A DNA stretch of 64,000 nucleotides. Source: Paraspadella gotoi (lineage: Eukaryota; Chaetognatha). Under the pieces are notes generated by a model, which worked only from the letters and a program-made list of their open reading frames with translations, searched no databases and was not told the origin of the DNA. Made by a program: the position numbers and the translations under genes. Position 1 is the stretch's first letter, and every line of letters starts with the position of its first letter. This document shows, piece after piece, positions 21,266-33,300 of this stretch. The DNA lies in the NCBI GenBank assembly GCA_051294375.1, contig CM119267.1:13552015-13616014 (forward strand), in the 5' to 3' direction.

Positions 21266-21356
21266 ATACAACTAAAAACTTGCTTGGATCAGAATTTTTT
21301 GACTTCACTACAAGAAAGTAAAAATATTATATTTTTCATTTTTTGTGCTTTAAAAA

Positions 21357-21568
21357 TGGTATGGTGGACTAAAATCCACCGTTCATCAGCGGCCATTGGT
21401 GCCAGAGGCAAGTCATTCGCCTCCCAACCCAAAGGTCCGGGGCTCTAGCCCGGTGGTCGCCTAGCAGTTAAGAGGGACGGGGCGCTTAACCCGCCTGTAA
21501 CATGGTGTTACAGCCTGATCCGAAGCTCATATTGAACGGTTCAGTCACTAACACATAACAATAATTAC
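21357..21568 (+). mobile_element. tRNA-derived SINE (family I), second copy
   Basis: Same start hairpin, A-box-like, B-box (GGGGCTCTAGCCC) and 3' body as the copy at 20541-20750. Confidence 0.6.
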
Positions 21569-22560
21569 TTTCTCTTCAATGGGTTATTTCTACTTTTTTT
21601 TACGGGGTGTCTAGGGAACAGTGGGCAATAGCCTGAATAAATACATGAAAATTTTTTTTCATGCTCCTAAGATATTATACTAATTAACAAATATAAAAGA
21701 AATATTCCTCTCAAATTTTTACACAATGAGTTTCAACCCAGGTCAGAGAAAGTAAAATTATGCCTTTTTTATATATTATTTAACCACATTAGTTTCGACG
21801 ACCTTTTCATTTTCCAAAAACTGAACCAGGCATTTACAAAATTAATAAAGTTAGGGCTAAAAAAGGTAAGGAAGTTAAAAAATGAAAGTGGTTTAGAGGT
21901 TAAGCGTCAAGGATATAAATACTATATTATAAATAGGGTTAGGGGTAAGTGTAGTTAAAGATCAAGTTTTCAAGAGTAGGTGTGGTTATGGGTTAAAAAA
22001 GAGGCGGCTGAGCAGTAGGTGAAAATAAATGTTCAACCATTATTTTGTAAAACAAATCGGGCGGATAAGCGGAAGAACCAGAGTTAGATACATGGGAGGA
22101 GAGAGAGAAGATACGGAAAAAAAGAAGGAAACAAGGTAATCGGAGAAAGTGAAGGGAATAATAGAGATTTAAAAACGAAAAGATTTTTAGGAATTTCTTT
22201 TCTTTGAGCTGAGATTCAATCATATTTAAATAAATAATAATAAATATAAAACAGTAAAAGAACTTATTTTCGAGTTTAATTTTTAGCAAGTGCAAAGTCT
22301 GGAGAGACATTATTGAAGGTACTTTTGTTTTACTTTTAGCCCGCATAAGCGAGCAGTTTGATCGAATGCGACCTCTCTAAACACTGTCAACATTCCCAGA
22401 CAAAAGACAAAGTGAAACTTGAATCAGACTGACAAAGTGAGGTAAAGACTAAAGTGAAGTAAAATGAAGTCAAGTAAAATAAAATAATAAAGTAAATATA
22501 TATTAAAAAAAAATTATTCTGATTGATATATTTAGAAAAAAAAATCCAAGAAAATCTCGG
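21569..22560. other. No gene recognised
   Basis: AT-rich sequence with a short AGGGTTAGGGGTAAG tract near 21937. A minus frame at 21993-22346 is low in complexity and without domain. Confidence 0.4.
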
Positions 22561-23195
22561 ATGGCGATAATAAAAGTTTTTAGAGGGAAAAAAATAATCA
22601 GAGAGAGAGAGAGAGAGAGAGAGAAAGAAGCAAAATCGTTTTCAGCAGCAGAAGCACCCAGAAAAAAAGAAAGAAATCAAAAGTCAGCAGCAGCAGAAGA
22701 AGAAAAGAGAGAAAAAGAATACGCCCATTCAGAGCCAGCTGCAGAGAAAGAAATCAAAAGGCAGCAGCAGAAGCAGCAGGAGAAAAAAGAGAAAAAGAAT
22801 AAGCCCCTGCAGAGCCAGCTGCAGACTCGTTTTTTTCCCTTTCTGTATAATTTATACTATAAATCAGTGACTAGGGAAAAGAGAGAGGGAGAGAGAAAAG
22901 TAATTAAAAGAGAAAAGAGAGAGAGAAAGAAATAGAAAAATAAAAGAGAAAATTGGTTTGTTTTGATAAAACGTAAACAAAACATTTAATAACTGTCCAG
23001 ACTCAATTTTAAACACATCGATGATAAGAAGCTGTATATAAATTTTCAGCTTCATACACCCAAATTTAATCATAAAAAGGCGATCTATAATTTGGAACGC
23101 CGACAACGACGACGACTACGCCACTTATGCGCAAAAGTGTTACAATATCGTCGCAAACGCAAAGCGATTGCGACGATAAAAAAATGTTTTTTAAA
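22561..23195 (+). repeat. Family C GA/CAG-rich repeat
   Basis: A (GA)n tract, then repeated AGCAGCAG and CAGAGCCAGCTGCAGA blocks, then AAACATTTAATAACTGTCC. Parts recur inverted at 26265-26440 and, as GCTGCAGAGC with GA tracts, at 51290-51480. The 124-codon frame here is Lys/Glu/Arg low complexity, probably not a gene. Confidence 0.5.
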
Positions 23196-23204
23196 ATTGC
23201 AATA

Positions 23205-23765
23205 TAACTAGCGGTAGCCGACCAAATTCAAATTTTAATGGGAACAGCATTAAACTAATCCATTATTGGTATTAATTATTGTGTTAAAATATTTTTTTTG
23301 CAAAAATGTTCCGAACCATGAGTAATTTGCTGATTAATATTATTATATTGCTATATAATGTCAAAAAATTTTTTTTGATATTTTAAGTTTTTTTAATTGA
23401 TTCTGATAGAGCTTAAAAAGTTAAACAAAAAATATAATTACAACTTTTTAAAATTTTGATGTTTTATTATTAAAAATTAGTAAAAACTGCTAAAATCATC
23501 GGATGATGATGATGATTTTTTAAGGTTTTTCTCAATTTAAACCCACTTATCATCAAAATATTGAAAAAAGAATTATACTTTGTGTAAATTTTTTGACATT
23601 TCTTATCTATAAATAAATATTAAAAAAATAATTACTAATGCTTCTTGCCATTTTAGAAAATTTTGCTCCATTGAAAGTTTTTTCAGAAATGTATGAAGTT
23701 TCATTTGGAAAGGTTCCCAAATCAAACTTCTGACCCACCCCATTGACGAAGTTTGGCTCTAATAT
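23205..23765 (-). repeat. Family F interspersed repeat
   Basis: Reverse-strand, full collinear copy of 8126-8745, from CTAGCGGTAGCCGACCAAAT to CATTGACGAAGTTTGGCTC. Confidence 0.7.
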
Positions 23766-24640
23766 AACTAAGCATTGAATGAATAGTTACGGAATTACTT
23801 TTCATATTTAACTACGTAAAATTAAAATAATTCTGAATTCATTAAAAGTTCAGGACTCAATTATATTAAATTCTCGCCGATAGTTGTGTGCAAAATTTCA
23901 GCCTTTGCGAATGATTACTTTAATAGGTTCAATTGCCACACAGACATAGTAGAAAGAAGCACATTCAAAGCTTCATAATTGTCAAAAATATAAAAAAAAT
24001 GTATAACCACTCAGCAAAAGTAAAATTTTGCCCGAATTTAATCTTTTAATCAGTAATTATTTGAAGTGAGATTTTGACATGCAACTTTATGAGATTGCGA
24101 CGCACATCCTTCGTATAATGAGAGATTATCATCACGAAGACGACGGAAATTGACGATCGCCTAATAATAAGAATTTTAGTAAAAATTATATAGCCCATTA
24201 AAAATAAGAAGTTTTTTGATAAATTAATTTTCTATTCGTTATTCAAACTGAGTAGCTATACAAAAATTATTTTTCTTAGCTAGATAATCTAAAAAAATTT
24301 TACAAACTACAGAACGAAAGTAACACCCTGACCCCTGATTAAGCCTTTAGGCTAAGTTGTCAGTCGAGTTCATTTCTTTTACATCTAACATAAAAAACTG
24401 GCTTAATGCTTAAATTTATAACTCGTCTGAAATGAAAAAATGAATTAAACGACGTATGTATACCTTTTTATCAACAATAATTAACATTAACGTTTAATAG
24501 CAATCCCAAAGCCACACAACAAATTTTTTTGCAAATTAACCAAACTTTTTAAAGCGATTATGGATATTTATCATCAGTCTGTACTTTAAAGAAATGTTCA
24601 CGAGACGGCCTTGAAAGATGTGAAAACGAAACATTAGGAT
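23766..24640. other. AT-rich, nothing identified
   Basis: No open frame with a recognisable domain and no clear repeat family. Confidence 0.4.
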
Positions 24641-24659
24641 AAAAAACCAAAAAAAGTTA

Positions 24660-24905
24660 AAAATATAGTAATAACAAATTGTAATTAAAAAATCGTTGTA
24701 AACACAAAAATTTGTTTTTCCTAATACCAAAATACAACGAAAAGAAAGGAATATAACAAAGTCCAGTAACTACAAAGAAATTATTATTAAAAATCTTTGT
24801 GTATAGACTGATGAAGACTCTAAAAATACAGAGTCGAAACATGTCTGTCAAATTGTCACTAAAATTCGTTGTCAAAACAAATAAAAATTGTTTTTCTCCT
24901 AATAT
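24660..24905 (+). repeat. Tandem hammerhead-tail unit
   Basis: The tail (TCGTTGT...TTTGTTTTTCCTAATA) occurs at about 24692-24726 and again at about 24868-24903. Between them lie ACAACGAAAAGAAAGGAAT (24736) and a hammerhead core (24808-24845). This is a head-to-tail repeat of roughly 175 bp, the layout expected of a rolling-circle or retrozyme-type satellite. Confidence 0.5.
24808..24845 (+). ncRNA. Hammerhead-like ribozyme core
   Basis: CTGATGA, extra A, GACTC, loop, GAGTC, GAAACATGTC. Complete core; stem I is poor from the immediate flanks. Confidence 0.5.
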
Positions 24906-25139
24906 ATTAAAAATCTTAAAAGTATAGTGATTTCGCCAGACGTTACTATCAAAGAAAATTAATAAAAAAATCCGGAAAAAAAAAGAATGATTAATACGAT
25001 AACTAATTATTGATATAATAGTAATTGATTGATGTAATAATAATTTATTGATGTAATATAATGCGGCGCAAAAAAAATAGCCACTAATTAGCATTATTAG
25101 CATACCACTTTTTTAAAAATTTTAATAATATATACATTA

Positions 25140-25955
25140 TGTATTACGTAGTGGAGGCCCCGTCTCCACCACGTCTGCACAATGATTCCCATCTCCACTC
25201 AAAGAGATAGGCTGATACTCTTGCGCAGGCAATGGGCAGACGATGCCTCTCCTTCAACTGCAGCAACTCATTCCCTTCCTCTGTAGAGTGAGCGCCGCCC
25301 AAAGCGACGGCTGCAGGAGGAAGGGGGGGAGGCCACCACTCCTGGCGCAAAAGAGGCAAGAATGGACAGTCGCCCACCTCGCCAGCAGGCAAGAAGAGGG
25401 CAGTCGGCTGGCGTACCAGGCCAGAGAGACATCAGAGTAGCCTTTGGATTCTTCCCGCAAGGAAGTCTCTCAAACGCTGCACAAGTTAGCTTCACCAACC
25501 TGTCCTCTCAGCCAATAACACACCAATGACCCAACCTCATCGATCCAGCCTTTATTACCTAACATTTATTTTTCTAATTACTTAGCTATCCCTTACAATA
25601 AATATTTTACATTTCTTATTTTCTATTTTCGACTTCACTAATTTATTTTAGTAATTATTAACATTATTCATTACTAAGTTTACACATTTTAACTTTGTTG
25701 TACATTTTACAATGTATTATATTTTTCAAGCACTATGTATCTCTCTCTCTCTCTCTCCATTTCAATTTGTTTTCATAAACTATCTCTGTCCTTACCTTTA
25801 CCTGTCCCTAATAAAAATTGACCACTGTCCTCTGTGTTGGAAACTGCCCTATCTCTCTCTCTCTCTCTCTCTCATTCTTTTTGCACAAAAATCATTTCAA
25901 ATTCACAAATTGAATTGGTGCTGAAGAAGGCTCGTATGTGAGTAGAAACATGTCC
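25140..25955 (+). mobile_element. Family A (Penelope-like?) element
   Basis: A GC-rich region (25150-25540) shares GACAGTCGCCCACCTCGCC and AGGCCAGAGAGA with 1285-1390. It is followed by an AT-rich part, two CT tracts, ACCACTGTCC...TGTTGGAAACT, a hammerhead-like core and an ATCGTTGTT tail. Several overlapping frames are open in the GC-rich part but none has a recognisable domain. Confidence 0.5.
25921..25954 (+). ncRNA. Hammerhead-like core
   Basis: CTGAAGA, extra A, GGCTCGTATGTGAGTA, GAAACATGTC. The cleavage triplet is present; stem II is shortened (GCTC/GAGT). Confidence 0.45.
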
Positions 25956-26224
25956 GTTTCCCTATGATATAAAATCGTTGTTACAACTCTTTTTCAAAAA
26001 CTTTGTTTTAAATAATATATATACATGAAATTAAAAAGTATATCTCTTTTAAAGAGCAATCGATTGGTGCAATAAAAATGTTAATTTGTTCAGGCAGTAA
26101 AATATAGCAAGATTCTAAAGTCGAAATTGGGAAAAAAATATTTTTAAAGGTTAGAATTGATGACACTTATATTTTTGACTGATGTTTAATAAGATTGTTT
26201 ATAATATAACAAGTTTGAGCAAAC

Positions 26225-27515
26225 AATGTCGGATCTGCCTAATTAATTATAATTTATATTCAGCTTGTCATTATCGATGTCCTTAAAATTGAGTCAGGAC
26301 AGTTATTAAATGTTTTGCTTACATTTTATCAAAACAAACAAATATCCTCTATTTTATTTTATCTCTCCTCTCTCTCTCTCTCTCTCTCTCACTCTTTTTA
26401 TGCAATTGCGACGATCCTTATGCTTTTAAGGATTTTTTTAACTTTTCAACTTGCATAATTTTTTCAACTTGCATTCCGTCAACTTTATATCTAACTTCTT
26501 CACTCACTTTCCTACCGGCTCACAAAATTTCATCTCAATCTATCATGAGTTAAAAAATAAAAAAAGATTTCAAGTAAATGTGGACTCATGTTTTTTCATT
26601 TAAACTCTTTCCACTGGTACGTTTCCACCAAAACTTATATCAAGCTTCGTCACACATTTTCCTACCACACACAAAATTTCAACTCAATCTATCTATCATT
26701 ATGATTAATTAGAGTATTTATTAGTTAAAATAAGTAAAAGATTTTAGTAAATGCGACTTATGTTTTTCCATTAAAATAATTTTCACTCACACGATTCCAT
26801 CGAACTTATTATTCCAGCTTTATCACACACTTTTCCGACCCACACACAAAATTTAATTTCAATTCAACAACCAATCACGAGTTATTGGGAGCTTTTTACT
26901 AAGGTGGGACGGATGGACGGATTGATGGACTAATTAATTAATTATTGATTTAATTTATTTTACTAATGATTATTTTGATTCATTAATACATCCTGCCATT
27001 ACATTTATATAAAAGGAAAAAGAAGCATAATCAATTAGTGAAACAGGTTTTTTTTTTTTTACATTAAACTCATTTCCACTCAAACTATTACATCGAAACT
27101 CTTGATTTCCTGTTCAATCACACACTTTCCTACCCACATACAAATTCCAGGTCAATCAGCCATTCACTCATGAGCAATTGGTGTTCAAATAGTGAATATA
27201 TTTTTTTTTTTTTTATTTCAACTCATTTCCACCGGACGATTCCATCGAAATACTATCAATATCCAGCTCCAATCACACCACTTAGCTATCCACACACAAA
27301 ATTTTATTCAAATCCATCGATCCGATCACGAGTAATTGTTTTTTTTTTGCTAAGCTGGGACGGACGGACGGAGGGACGGACATTTTTTTTGCATAATTTA
27401 TCATAATTCGATGTTCTGACATGATATAAGTTATTGCCCGACAATATTGAGGGGGCGGACCGACGGACCGACAAAGTGAATTATAGAGTCGGGATCTGCT
27501 GACAAGCAGATCCAA
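26225..27515 (+). mobile_element. Family B element, compound
   Basis: It starts at GAGCAAACAATGTCGGATCTG and ends with the terminal hairpin ATCTGCTGACAAGCAGAT before CAACTAAAA. Inside, the CTCATTTCCACT...CGATTCCATCGAAACT...CACACACAAAATT unit is repeated about four times (26450-27320), and a family C fragment with a CT tract lies at 26265-26440. It is longer than other copies because of this internal repetition. Confidence 0.6.
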
Positions 27516-27534
27516 CTAAAAATAAAAAAACAGT

Positions 27535-27690
27535 TTTTAGTGTGTGACAACTAATTTTTCTTTATTGACAAAGAAAGTCGGACATGTTTTGACTCTGTGG
27601 TTGAGAGTCTTCATCAATAATGAAAAATTCGTTGTCACACACTAAAAACTGTTTTCCTTAAACTTAAACACAACGAAAAGAAAGAATCAT
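27535..27690. repeat. Hammerhead-tail unit with inverted flanks
   Basis: TTAGTGTGTGACAAC (27538) and GTTGTCACACACTAAA (27640) form an inverted repeat around a minus-strand hammerhead-like core. The tail TTTTCCTTAAAC...ACACAACGAAAAGAAAG follows. Confidence 0.45.
27581..27617 (-). ncRNA. Hammerhead-like core, degenerate
   Basis: Minus strand: TTGATGA, extra A, GACTC...GAGTC, AAAACATGTC. C3 and G12 are substituted, which should abolish cleavage; stem II is perfect. Confidence 0.4.
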
Positions 27691-28285
27691 AACAATATAA
27701 AAATGATAAAATCATAATGGAATTTAACATATAAAAAGGTTAGCAATAAATTTGCTTTCCTTTTCTATAAAAATATTTTTTTAATTTCTACCAAATAAAT
27801 AATTTTAATAAACAATCATTTTTTTAATTTATCTCAAAATCAAAAAGTAATTTTAAGACAAAAATAAAAAAATTAATCCTAATATAATTGTAAGAGTTTA
27901 TATTAATCTGCTTCAACACGAGATGTAAAAAAGATTTGAAAATAATCACAACTGCTTTTTCCTTACTTTTAAAAGATTATTTTTCCATATAGTTTCTCTA
28001 CTTATTAGAATATAAATTAAGTTAAAAATGGTTGACACCTATCCCTAAAGATATTTGATACTGAATTTGTTTGACTAATATCATATTATAAATATTTAAT
28101 AATAGGGGAAAGTCAGACTTTTTTTTGAATTAATTTGTTCTCATCAGATTTTTTGTACTAATCAACTTAAACATCCTATAACTTTCAAACACTTTGCTTG
28201 ATTTTAATAGGACTTAGACCAATCGCCTCATTTTCAATAAGCTTTGTTTTATGTTTTTATATCTTTATGAAATTCAGCCATCCAA
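27691..28285. other. AT-rich, nothing identified
   Basis: No supported gene or repeat family. Confidence 0.4.
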
Positions 28286-28287
28286 TA

Positions 28288-28430
28288 TAGCTTTTAGTTG
28301 CGCCGCGAGTACTCGCGGAGCAACTCTATAAGTCACTTTTCGGTCGGTCGGTCGGTCTGTCCTACTTACGTTAAAAACGCTTAAAACTTGCCTATAGTTT
28401 GTTGCTCATTTGTTAACAAGTATGAGCAAA
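28288..28430 (-). mobile_element. Family B-related terminus with a different hairpin
   Basis: Minus-strand end: CTCTATAAGTCAC-like flank as in family B. The hairpin is built from CCGCGAGTACTCGCGG with GTTGC/GCAAC arms instead of GGATCTGC, and the element still ends with AACTAAAA. Three GGTC(G/T) units replace the usual GGACC repeats. Confidence 0.4.
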
Positions 28431-29204
28431 CAATGTGGGAACTGCCCACGATCATTATCGGTAATTAAATAATAATTAAATTATTCAAATTAATTAATTA
28501 ATTAGGCAATTAATTAATTTGATCCAGAATGTTTGTTTTTAGGTCTTTTCGTCACTAACCATGACAAAACCAATGACGATGAGAATAATACCGATAATGA
28601 TTGACTTGATTTATTAACTGATTACTTAATTATTTACTAATTAATTGACTAATTGATTAATTATTTGAATAATTAATACATCCTGCATTTACATTTGATA
28701 TAAAAGGAAAAAGAAGCATGATCAATTAGTAAAGCAAGTTTTTTGTTTTTTTCCATTTAAACTCATTTCCACTAAAACTATTCCATCAAAACTTGATTTC
28801 CAGCTTAATCACACACTTTCCTACCCACATACCAAATTCAAGGTCAATCGCCCCATCTACAATTGGGGTTCAAATAGTAAAATATATTTTTTTGTTTTTT
28901 CTATTTAAACTCATTTTCATTCGGACGATTCCATCAAAATTTCATATGCAGCTCAATCATACACTTCCCTACCCACACACAAAATTTCATTCAAATCCAT
29001 CCAATAACGAGTAATTGGTGTTTTTTGCTAAGGTGGGACGGACGGACAGACAGACAAGGAAATCATTTTTTTTACATAATTTATCATAATTCGATGTTCT
29101 GACATGATATAAGTGTGTGCCCGACAATATTGAGGGGGCGGACCAATGGACCGACAAAGTGAATTATAGAGTCGGGATCTGCTGATAAGCAGATCCTACT
29201 AAAA
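28425..29204 (+). mobile_element. Family B element, about 780 bp
   Basis: From GAGCAAACAATGTGGGAACT through GGACGGACAGACAGACAAGG to GGATCTGCTGATAAGCAGAT and CCTACTAAAA. The 5' region is rich in TTAATTAATTA. No ORF. Confidence 0.6.
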
Positions 29205-29639
29205 ATCAAATCTCAGCGACTACTGGCGCCGCCTTTTGTTTTTAAAGAAAATATATAAGTAAGACAATGAAAAATAACGGGCAAAACGGTCTCGTGCTGA
29301 TTTTGTCCCTTTAAAATTGTTTCTGAGCCAAATTAATTGTTACTTTTGGTAATATGTGCGATATACACTACAGGACATTACTGTGTCTGACCATAACCCT
29401 TGACCATCAACAAAAAAGCTCACTAGATCAAAAGTAGTAAAAAAGATGAAGCAATTTTAGACCATTGCTTTTATAAATGCAAAAAGAATATTAATATTAA
29501 TAAAACAAAACTAACGATAACTTAATAGTTAACCGAGACCAAAATGTATATTTTTTACCCATCATTTCTTTAATTTATATGAATCATTAGCTTGTAATTA
29601 ATCAATTAATCTGTAGCGATCAGACCAACTTGCTATTTG

Positions 29640-29820
29640 TGAACAAATTGCCCCCAAGCCAGGATTCGATCCTGGGATCTGAACGCTGGGTCGCCAGGGA
29701 GCTAACCTTGCAACCGATAGATTTTGTTCTAAAACCCAGTTAAATAACTTAAACTCAGAACCTAATGATTTAACCATCGTTCATCAGAGGACTCTCGATT
29801 GAATCTTTAAAAGGAGAAGA
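29640..29820 (-). mobile_element. tRNA-derived SINE (family K)
   Basis: On the minus strand a tRNA-like head has an A-box-like GGTTAGCTCCCTGG and a B box GGATCGAATCC (29662-29672). A tail with GAGAGTCCTCTGATGAACG recurs (reversed) at 35440-35550. This supports a short retroposed family. Confidence 0.5.
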
Positions 29821-30369
29821 GGATTAATAAATATACAAATTGTAAATAAACTACAACAAATATTTATATGGGTCTTATTTCATATTAAATGCAACGTTAA
29901 ATATGCTTATAAAATCTTAAATAAATGAGTTTCTTATACTACTACAACAGTTTATCCCATTTTAATAACACCGTTATATGCTGCCAAAAATCGCCATTTC
30001 CGACAAAGAAAGAATGAGACATAACAAAAGAAAAGGTTACCATCATACGAATGCTAACAGACTTTATTAACACTAAAATAGCAGTACCCACTTGATTTTT
30101 TGTTATTATTTTTTTCGTTATCTTCTATATGTCCTCTATTATATATCTAGTCTTTAAAAAAATAATTTTCTATAATAATTCCTATAGTTTAATTTTTTTT
30201 TCATCTTTCATTCATTCATCATTCATTCATCAATCCCAAAAAATGTAAACAATTTGTTGAGCAATACTCAAAATTTAATTTTGACTAAAGACTCATAAAA
30301 AAAAACTAACTTGTGACTATACAAAACATCAAAAAAGTTGTAAATACGAAATAAAAATATATATATAAT

Positions 30370-33300
30370 CAACTAAAAACAATGGTCAAGGTGGTGTTCT
30401 ACACTCGCTGCATAATATAGTTTATTACACTCAATAGACTGACCTATTTTACGCTGGCAAAACAACTTGTTCCAAAAGTCAACATCGAATAGCTTAATCG
30501 CACTGAGATTGGTAGCCTTCCACAACACATGGATATTTTCATCTCTATTGTTAATTAGACCAATAGTACTTTCTATCTATTGATCCATCAATGAATGTAA
30601 AGTTCCCCTCGACCATCTTCATACAACGATCCCACAATTTGTCTGAAAGTTTCCTAGAAAATTCTGGGTCGTTTCTGTCGAGGCAATTGCGATGACTGCT
30701 CCTTCTCTCTCACAGACCTTCCAGCGCTTCGTCAAATTATCAATATTATGCTCCTGTATACATCCATCCAGACCAATTTATATCCTTTAAACCATGGAAG
30801 AAAAATAATTATTACAACTAATAAAAAGTTAATATTCATTCAAAAACAAGCTTATTCTCATCGCCAGCGCGGACGAATTGTCTCAAACGTGAGTAGCCAA
30901 GAAAAAGATTTGTGTAATAAAGAGGAAACGTTTTATTCGTAAAAAACATGTTTCTTCGGAACAAAACACTTTGTGAGTTTTAAATAACACAGCACGACTG
31001 AAATTAACTCAAAATGGCCGTTAAAAATATTGACCGAAAAAAGGGGAAAGACGCCGACATGAAGGCAAAATACTTAAACATATTATATTAAATTTAAATC
31101 CAAAACCTCAGTTACGGTGATTAAAAAAAAAATTTTCTTACCGTCACCCAGAGTCCACGGTGCCAAGTAAACCGCCCTTTTTTAAAACAGACTTTTTCTG
31201 CTCCATCCCAAGAACAGTTTTGTCCCTTGACTATAAATGTAGACACGGAAACTCGCCGTCTCATGGGGACAACGAGTTCATAATGTCGTTCAAATCCCGT
31301 TTTTCAATCATTGACTTTCAACAAATGAGGAGCGTGAAGATCATGCATCACCAGCGTCCAAGAATTGTTTAATATCTCTTCGTGATGAAAGCGAGCAGTC
31401 TGTGTTGCCTTTCAATTTTCAGCCTCAACCTTCGTGCCAAGCAGTTGGACGAGTTGGCCCGTTGCAATCCCAGACCCAAGATTGAGCTTCGTTAGCGCTG
31501 GTGCCATCCGTCCAAGAATGTATTTTTGCATAATCTTGAAATTTTCATTTATTATTTTATTTATTGCAGTATGTAATGTTAAGTAAAATACCGAAAGAAA
31601 TTTTCTGACCAGAATTTGAAGTAAATGTGTATGTAAGCCTCTCGTTTTTGGTTCGGACCCGAGATTGAGATCACCACCCAAAATTTGCACAATATTTCGT
31701 GCATCCGACAAGACATTTTAAAGAGTGTGCCACTTGTAACAGCTGATTCAATAACCAAAAGGGATAAACTATGGTTGGCATGAATTACAATGTAGACCCT
31801 ACCTTTCGTTGTATTCTTTGTTAATCTACCAGGTGGATCCCACGATGAGTCCATTGAATTGGAGGGACACAAACATGTTGGATTCACGATCGAAATAATT
31901 TTCTCATCGAAATTTGAATTTGAGTAAAAACAGAAATTAATTTCTGATACAACGAAAATCGATCACTTCTTCGAAACTCCAAAAACGCACCAAGGCTGCA
32001 AATAGTAAATGGTCAAAAGAAGAAAATTATTTCAATGTATAAAATATTAATTATTCACTACGGTGAGAATAAAAAGCAGAATAACAAAAGAGCAGAAGAA
32101 TTTGTAAAATTTTTTGCGAGCAGAAGTTATTTTCTTTTTCACTTGAAATCACATTCTTTTTTTTCTAAAACTCCTGTCATCTGAATGAAATTCTGAAAGA
32201 AAAAAAACGTAGTTTTGTTAAAAATATTTTCTTTTGTATTGTAAATATTATGAGACGTGCAAAAAACCCAAAAACTAACTCAATGTTTGACTTTTTGCTA
32301 AAAATTCATAACTCCCCGGTTGTGTCCCATTGTTCAATGCTAATACGTTAATTCAAGCACAACACATAAAGAATATGGAGCAAGAAACCTGAAATTGTTT
32401 ATTACTAAAGAACACTATATTTAAGAATTCTAAATAAATGATAATTTACATCATAATTTGATTTTCGCGCGCTATAAGCATTATTAAGTATACTAAAGGA
32501 ACCTGATCTGTATACAGTAGGTAACAATCACTTAGTGCAAAAACCGGGACTTTTCTCTTAAACTTAACCAAACCTAAAAAAGTCAATAAGTCTAAACTGA
32601 AAAAAGAGCAACTTTGGAAAATAGGGCTAAACACTGTTTTTTTTTTTCTTTAGACATTTAAGTTTTGTCTGTTTAAGCAAGTCCGAATCTAAGAGATTTT
32701 TTTTCAGTTGAATTCCACATTTTATTCAAGAAGTCAAAGTGAATTCACAGAGAAAAGCTTCCAATCACCAAATTTTCAGCACGACAGAAAAAAATATCGT
32801 ATTTCCATGTGCCGAGTATCTAAAAAAGACGCATTGGTCATCATCCGCGTAAGTCGACTAACAATGTTTCAATCCTGTATGTTGAACATTTTATCATAAG
32901 CTATTTTGGATCCAGTTGTAAGACAAATTGCTAGCGAGATATAATTCATTTTATAAACAAAATATTTTTCGACTCATAAAGGTGAAGCAATTATTATTCT
33001 TAGCACTAACCCCCTTACCAGAGCGTCAGTGTTATTAGCTTCTCTATTTGCTGGTTTGAATTACCTGCGTTTCGCCAATGCGCTTTCTTCCGATGTCCAA
33101 TAATATTCTCAGTTTTCAGTAAAGGATTCGTTTTGACATTCGCTCCAATGCAGTTCCGACTGTTTGGTTCAAAAAGAAAAGCCAGATTCCAACAACTAAG
33201 GGGGGGGGTGTGCGAAGAAACTGGTGTTGATTCGTTCATCGATTTCATTCATTCTGATTTACATATGGACATTCTTACATTTTTTAGATCAATACGTTCA

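Noticed and set aside
22561-22935. 124-codon Lys/Glu/Gln-rich frame
   Set aside because: Built from GA and CAG repeats that recur elsewhere as non-coding sequence.
25144-25498. Several overlapping GC-rich frames
   Set aside because: Open on both strands at once in a repeat; none shows a reverse-transcriptase, endonuclease or other domain.
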